From Sphingomonas sp. G-3-2-10 (GTDB taxonomy: Bacteria; Pseudomonadota; Alphaproteobacteria; Sphingomonadales; Sphingomonadaceae), in assembly GCF_012927115.1 (NCBI RefSeq), contig NZ_JABBFY010000003.1, positions 248,001-312,000 of the forward strand: a stretch of 64,000 bases of DNA, written 5' to 3'. Within the stretch, counting starts at the first letter, position 1, and each line of letters begins with the position of its first letter. The position numbers and the translations under genes are program-made. Below are positions 59,810 to 64,000 of the stretch, one piece after another. The notes beneath the pieces were generated by a model. It did not search any database. It was given only the letters and a program-made list of their open reading frames with translations, and was not told where the DNA came from.

Positions 59810-60676
59810 ATGCTGATCGCTCAGATCACCGATATCCATGTCGGCTTCGAGCCGAACAATCCCGATGAGTATAACCAGAAGCGGCTGGCCAATGTGCTGC
59901 AGCATGTGCTGCACGGCCCGAACCGGCCCGATCTGATGCTGGTGACCGGTGACCTGACCGAGCGCGGCGATGTCGAGAGCTATAAGCGGCTCAAGGAACT
60001 CCTGTCGGACTGCCCGTTCCCCTGGTATCCGATCGTCGGCAATCACGATGACCGCACCAACTTCTCGCGCGCCTTTCCGGACGTGCCGACCCCGGGCGGG
60101 TTCGTGCAATATGTCGTCGATCAGGGCGGGCTGCGGCTGATCTTCCTCGATACGCTGGAGGAAGGGCGGCATGGCGGCGCGTTCTGCGAGGTCCGTGCGG
60201 CATGGCTGGCCGAGCGGCTGGCCGAGGCGCCGGAAACCCCCACCGTCATCGTGATGCACCATCCGCCGATCGATGTCGGGATCGACTGGATGCGCACGCA
60301 TCGCAACGAACCCTGGGTCGCGCGCCTCGCCGCGACGATCGAGGGGCACCATCAGGTGCGGACGATCCTGACCGGGCATCTCCACCGCCCGATCGTGTCG
60401 CAATGGAAGGGAACGACCGTGGCGATCTGTCCGGCATCAGCCCCCGGCGTTGCGCTCGACCTGCGCCCGATGGACCCCGAAGCGCCCGACCTGCGCCCGA
60501 TGGTGGTGGCCGACATGCCCGGCTACGCGCTGCACTGGTGGGATGCGGGCGAACTGGTGACGATGTTCGACTTCGCCGAAGACCCGGTGCCGCTGGCCAA
60601 GTTCGACAGCCGGATGCAGGGGCTGGTGAAGCATTTGATGATCGACGAACGGCCGGGGACGGAGCCGTCTCACTGA
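59810..60676 (+). CDS. CpdA-type 3',5'-cyclic nucleotide phosphodiesterase
   Basis: 288 residues of the class III calcineurin-like family. Metal motifs: ITDIHVG (DxH), LVTGDLTERGD, PIVGNHDDRTNF (GNHD), VMHHPP and TGHLHRPIV. This set is that of CpdA/Icc, which hydrolyses cAMP. It is the last gene of the rightward operon, so its co-expression with a cAMP-binding redox protein would give local signal removal. No membrane segment. It ends 3 bp before the convergent YtpQ-like gene. cAMP specificity is inferred, not proven. Confidence 0.88.
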   Translation: MLIAQITDIHVGFEPNNPDEYNQKRLANVLQHVLHGPNRPDLMLVTGDLTERGDVESYKRLKELLSDCPFPWYPIVGNHDDRTNFSRAFPDVPTPGGFVQYVVDQGGLRLIFLDTLEEGRHGGAFCEVRAAWLAERLAEAPETPTVIVMHHPPIDVGIDWMRTHRNEPWVARLAATIEGHHQVRTILTGHLHRPIVSQWKGTTVAICPASAPGVALDLRPMDPEAPDLRPMVVADMPGYALHWWDAGELVTMFDFAEDPVPLAKFDSRMQGLVKHLMIDERPGTEPSH

Positions 60677-60679
60677 GCG

Positions 60680-61522
60680 TCAGTCGGCGATCACCCACCG
60701 GCCCTTGCGCAAGCGATAGACGAAGGGCGTGACGCATCGCTCCTGCTGGGCACAGTCGTCGGCGACGGCCTTTTTCATGCCTTCGAAATCCTCGCCCTCC
60801 GGCATGATGCCGATCACCACCAGCCGATCCGACGTCGCGGCGACAAACAGATCGGGGCCGGTCTGAATCGCCAGCCGCTCCCATGACGGCAGATCGATCA
60901 GGAGGGCCGGAAGATAGCCCTCGCCCTCGAGGACGACCGGCCCGCGCTTCAGGTCCTCGGCCTTCGGCAAGGCGGGGAGGATTCCGCGGGTCTGGGCGTG
61001 CGCGCGGAGCCATGCCTGATCGCGGGTAAGCTTCATATCGCCGAGCGACTTGTCGCCGATGACGCCGATCGCCTCGGGCATATCGAAAGCGAGGAACGCA
61101 TAGAGGCCTTCGCCGATGGGCTCGTGGATCGCGGGATCCTGACCAGCCTTTCCGGGCATGTTGTGCGTGATGTAATCGAGATATTGCTGGTCGCGGACGA
61201 CGAGGCGCAGGCTTTCCGGAGTGGGGTCTTCGGTCTTCGTGGTCAGCTTGCGCACGAACTCGCTCTTGGCGGTCTCACATTCTTCCTCGCTCGACTGGCT
61301 GCAATAATAGTCGATCCGGTGGAGGTTGATTTCAGCTTCGTCCCACTCACCGCCCTTGATCCGGATGACCAGCGGTTCGCCGGCCTTCAGGTTGAGCTGG
61401 CTGCCGGGCAGCGCCTTGCTGAAGCGCTGGAGCATGTCCCGCTCGAACGGCGTGCCGGATCGCTGGGCGGCAGCGGGCAGCGCGAACAGCAGTGTCGCAA
61501 GCGCAGCGAGGATCAGACGCAT
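60680..61522 (-). CDS. Exported DUF1444/YtpQ-like protein
   Basis: 280 residues. A Sec signal peptide is clear (MRLILAALATLLFALPAAAQ). The mature part resembles DUF1444 (YtpQ) proteins in VIRIKGGEW, LVVRDQQYLDYI and the GLYAFLAFDMPEAIGV region, but my match is by pattern only. One likely disulfide pair (CSQSSEEEC) and a later CAQQERC are visible. It lies 12 bp downstream of the LVIVD multiheme gene on the same strand and is probably made with it. Function unknown. Confidence 0.6.
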   Translation of the reverse strand: MRLILAALATLLFALPAAAQRSGTPFERDMLQRFSKALPGSQLNLKAGEPLVIRIKGGEWDEAEINLHRIDYYCSQSSEEECETAKSEFVRKLTTKTEDPTPESLRLVVRDQQYLDYITHNMPGKAGQDPAIHEPIGEGLYAFLAFDMPEAIGVIGDKSLGDMKLTRDQAWLRAHAQTRGILPALPKAEDLKRGPVVLEGEGYLPALLIDLPSWERLAIQTGPDLFVAATSDRLVVIGIMPEGEDFEGMKKAVADDCAQQERCVTPFVYRLRKGRWVIAD

Positions 61523-61534
61523 CGGGATCAGCCT

Positions 61535-64000
61535 CTATCGTTTCGGACGCCATGACCGCATGTCGGGCGTATCGCTGACCTTGTAGGGCTTGCCGGCGCG
61601 ATTGAGGAACATTCGTTCCATCTCGGGCCGGGTGAACGGACGCGAGCCGAGGCGGCCGAAGACCGCGATCTGGCCGCCGGTCTCGTCCACCGCGCGGTCG
61701 CGGTCGAGGCCCCGCGAGAGGGCGCGGGCGGGCGAGGGGGTGCGCGCCCAGGCGATCAGCTCGGGCACCGGGGCGGGCGAGAAGCCGTAGAAATTGGGCT
61801 GGGTCGCGGGGGACGTCAGCTGGATCACCTTCAGCCCGTTCCGCCCGTCCGCCACATAAGCGAAGAAGCTGGCGTTGGTCGCGCCGACGATCACGTCCGA
61901 TGCGTCGTTGAGCTGTCCGCCGAACGTCTCCGCCTTCACCCATGCGGGCCGGGTCGGGTTGGTGACGTTGACGATCGTCAGGCCCTGCGCGCCGCCCGCG
62001 ACATAGGCATAGGTGCGCGCGACATAGAGGCGGCGGGCGTCGGGCATGGCGATCAGGCCGGACGGGACGGCCACCGGATTGCGGAGGCTGGTCACGTCGA
62101 ACAGCTCGACGCCCCTCGCGGTAGTGACCCAGAGGTAGCGGAACTGGATCGCGCTGGCGCGGGCGTCCTGCAGCGGGCGGACCGCGGCGAGTTTCGGCGC
62201 GAGCGGGTCGTGCAGGTCGACCACCACCAGCCCCGCGTTGGCGGTGATGTAGGCAATCTCGCCCGCCAGCACGATGTGCCGGGCGCCGTTCAGCACCCCG
62301 TTCGGGTTCCATGCCGGCGCCGCGCGCTTCAGGAAATTGTTGCGCAGCTCGCCATCGGCCATCGTGTTGATATCGACGAGGAACAGGCCTTCCTCGGCAT
62401 CGGTGACGGCTGCGTAATTGTAGATCGGCAGGAAGGGCTGTTCCTGATTGGCTTCGCGCATCGCCTGCGTGTTGCGCAGCGGCGCGATCGGCTGGTTGGT
62501 GGGCAGCGCCATGCAGGTGGCGTTCCTCGATTCCACTCGCGTGTCCTGACCCAGCGAGGAATAGGGCGCGGTGACGATCGCGTCCGAGAAGCCCTTGTTG
62601 GCGACCGAGGCGACGTCATAGACGCGGAAGCCGCCGGGGCCCTCCGCCACATACATATATTCGCCGCGAAGCTGGAGGCAGCCGACCCTGCCGCCGGTAT
62701 TCTGCACGACGTTGCGGAACATCTCCCGCGCGCCGGTCTCGCCCGATCCGCCCGGCCCGAAGGTGCCGCCGCGCGTCCAGTTCTTCAGCTCGCGCTTGTT
62801 CCGCTCGACATGGAGTTTCCACCAGTCGGGATAGGCATAGCGCTGGAGATACGATCCGATCACTGCCTGCGGCTCGTCCCATTCGGTTACGCGGACGGCT
62901 TCGAACCCGCCTTCCAGCCCGGTCCATGCGTGCAGGCCGACAAAGTTCACTTGCCCCGTGCCGAGCAGCAGCAACTGCGCCATGATCGCGTTGTTGTCGT
63001 CCTTCGCCGAGAGGTGGCAATCGCTGCATTGCTTGGTTTCGGTCGTGCGCACCGTGTGCGGGAAATGCGGGGCGAAGGCCTGGCTGGAAAAGCCGATCGA
63101 GCTGATCGGCGGCTGCTGGATATAGATGCGCTCGCGGTTGGCGTTGGTCGAAGAAAGGACCAGCGCGGAGGAGCTTCGCACCGGCGCGATCTGGTTGCCC
63201 TTGGTTCCCTGATGGCGGCCGATCTGGAACATCTCGTCGCGCGCGACCTGCGGGTTGTAGGTCGCGAAGTTGCGGGTCTCCTCGCCATTGAAGTGATGGG
63301 TCGAGGTCTTCCAGTTTGCTTCGATCGGCAAATGGCAGCCGCCGCAGCTGGTTGTCCAGCTCAGGTGGCAGGTGAAGCAGGCCATCTTGTGGTCGTTGTG
63401 CGCACGGTCGCTCAGCTCGACGCCGGGGCCGAAGGCGAAGCTGCCGTCGGTGCCGCCCGACCGGCTCATCAGCTTCGATCGCGCGGCCTTTTCGTTGAAA
63501 TAGGGCGACGAGGGATCGACGCTGTTCCTGACGAGGTGGACGTCCCATTCGAGCTTGGGATCGACCAGCGATCGCTGGACCAGCTTGCGCCGTCCGCCGC
63601 CGTCATCGACCCACTCGAAGCGTCGCCGCCCATCGGGGTTGCGCAGCAGCTCCAGGTTCGATCCCTGCGGCCGCGCCGCCGGGCCGGAGGTGCGCAGCGT
63701 GGGGTAGGCGTCGGCGGTGCCGTGGCAGTCCTTGCACCCGATCTCGACTGCGTTGGCGACTTCGCCATAGATCAGCCCGTTACCGTGGCTGTCCTGCGCG
63801 AAATGGCAATCGACGCATTGCATCCCCTTCTCGGCATGGATGTCCATCAGATGGACGGCCTTGCCGGGATTGGTGCCGGGGGGCACGAACTTGCCTTCGC
63901 CCTTCTTGCGCCATTTCTCGGGATCGTCGGGACGGACGATATTGCCGTCCTTGTCGAGCAGATTGCCTTCGCGGTCGCGCTTGAAGATGCCGCGGAAGTT
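61535..64000 (-). CDS. Multiheme c-type cytochrome with LVIVD-repeat domain, 5' end cut
   Basis: The frame runs open to the right edge, so the N-terminus, with any signal peptide, is missing; 821 residues are seen. Five CxxCH heme motifs are visible (CVDCH, CKDCH, CFTCH, CGGCH, CSDCH) in the first 350 residues. The C-terminal half has repeating units such as IAYITANAGLVVVDLHDPLAP and AYVAGGAQGLTIVNVTNPTRP, typical of LVIVD beta-propeller repeats found in exported proteins. It is divided from the redox operon by the convergent DUF1444-like gene. A periplasmic or surface electron-transfer partner of the decaheme protein is a reasonable guess. Confidence 0.82.
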   Translation of the reverse strand, partial: NFRGIFKRDREGNLLDKDGNIVRPDDPEKWRKKGEGKFVPPGTNPGKAVHLMDIHAEKGMQCVDCHFAQDSHGNGLIYGEVANAVEIGCKDCHGTADAYPTLRTSGPAARPQGSNLELLRNPDGRRRFEWVDDGGGRRKLVQRSLVDPKLEWDVHLVRNSVDPSSPYFNEKAARSKLMSRSGGTDGSFAFGPGVELSDRAHNDHKMACFTCHLSWTTSCGGCHLPIEANWKTSTHHFNGEETRNFATYNPQVARDEMFQIGRHQGTKGNQIAPVRSSSALVLSSTNANRERIYIQQPPISSIGFSSQAFAPHFPHTVRTTETKQCSDCHLSAKDDNNAIMAQLLLLGTGQVNFVGLHAWTGLEGGFEAVRVTEWDEPQAVIGSYLQRYAYPDWWKLHVERNKRELKNWTRGGTFGPGGSGETGAREMFRNVVQNTGGRVGCLQLRGEYMYVAEGPGGFRVYDVASVANKGFSDAIVTAPYSSLGQDTRVESRNATCMALPTNQPIAPLRNTQAMREANQEQPFLPIYNYAAVTDAEEGLFLVDINTMADGELRNNFLKRAAPAWNPNGVLNGARHIVLAGEIAYITANAGLVVVDLHDPLAPKLAAVRPLQDARASAIQFRYLWVTTARGVELFDVTSLRNPVAVPSGLIAMPDARRLYVARTYAYVAGGAQGLTIVNVTNPTRPAWVKAETFGGQLNDASDVIVGATNASFFAYVADGRNGLKVIQLTSPATQPNFYGFSPAPVPELIAWARTPSPARALSRGLDRDRAVDETGGQIAVFGRLGSRPFTRPEMERMFLNRAGKPYKVSDTPDMRSWRPKR

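Noticed and set aside
1..64000. tRNA, rRNA, CRISPR arrays, insertion sequences or prophage genes
   Set aside because: None were recognised on reading both strands; the short direct and inverted repeats found are operators, hairpins or the REP-like pair.

Overview
This is a 64 kb stretch of a high-GC, gene-dense bacterial chromosome, most likely from a sphingomonad (Alphaproteobacteria, Sphingomonadales). I infer this from the large TonB-dependent receptor with a typical acidic, alanine-rich linker before its plug, the RibBA-type protein with a dead GTP cyclohydrolase half, the IclR-controlled aromatic-degradation genes, the nagA/murQ/BadF-kinase group and the intergenic repeat that reads VIPANAGTH. 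No rRNA, tRNA, CRISPR array or insertion sequence was seen. Both edges cut genes: a luciferase-like oxidoreductase on the left and a multiheme LVIVD-repeat protein on the right.

Region 1 (1-11.1 kb) is a coenzyme F420 locus. It holds FO synthase (CofG-CofH fusion), CofC, CofD, CofE and an NADPH:F420 oxidoreductase, with a luciferase-like oxidoreductase, a VOC protein, a flavin reductase, an MFS carrier, a RibBA-type protein, an EthD-like protein and an atypical SDR. Four copies of an 18-bp imperfect palindrome (core ACCAAGCGATCGATCAAA) lie in its three promoter gaps, which suggests one TetR-like regulon. No matching regulator lies in the window.

Region 2 (11.1-38.2 kb) is a catabolic supercluster. 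It contains a TonB receptor, a 2-hydroxyacid dehydrogenase, two Tat-exported DJ-1/PfpI proteins, RidA, an M19 dipeptidase, an aromatic-type aminotransferase, an MBL-fold protein, a flavin hydroxylase with a DUF2783 partner, a Rieske oxygenase, two fumarylacetoacetase-family hydrolases, an ACMSD-like amidohydrolase, an aldehyde dehydrogenase, an MFS carrier, a PLP dehydratase, a LigB-type extradiol dioxygenase, an M20 deacylase, a ThDP enzyme, a GlxA-type regulator and two IclR regulators. A 17-bp palindrome (GTnnCG-N5-CGnnAC) recurs at five promoters across 25 kb and probably ties them into one regulon. A plausible but unproven reading is release of an aromatic amino- or hydroxy-acid, conversion to an arylpyruvate, decarboxylation, oxidation, ring hydroxylation and extradiol cleavage.

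Region 3 (38.2-48.1 kb) is mostly housekeeping: amino-sugar and peptidoglycan recycling (BadF-type kinase, nagA, murQ), a DUF188 protein, a DbpA-like DEAD-box helicase, a small membrane protein, a BaiN/HI0933-type flavoprotein, a 59-residue protein and three alpha/beta hydrolases.

Region 4 (48.2-64 kb) is the most unusual. A FixL-like kinase, two response regulators and a CHASE2 adenylate cyclase stand beside an operon. That operon encodes (i) a three-part flavoprotein/double cyclic-nucleotide-binding/four-cluster ferredoxin fusion, (ii) a b-type membrane cytochrome, (iii) an FHA-domain protein fused to a decaheme cytochrome c and (iv) a CpdA-type cyclic nucleotide phosphodiesterase. A CcmI-like TPR protein and a pentaheme LVIVD-repeat protein flank it. 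Together they look like a trans-membrane electron conduit whose cytoplasmic end is gated by cAMP and phospho-threonine signalling. A GIY-YIG nuclease gene bracketed by inverted 32-bp repeats sits between the cyclase and this operon.
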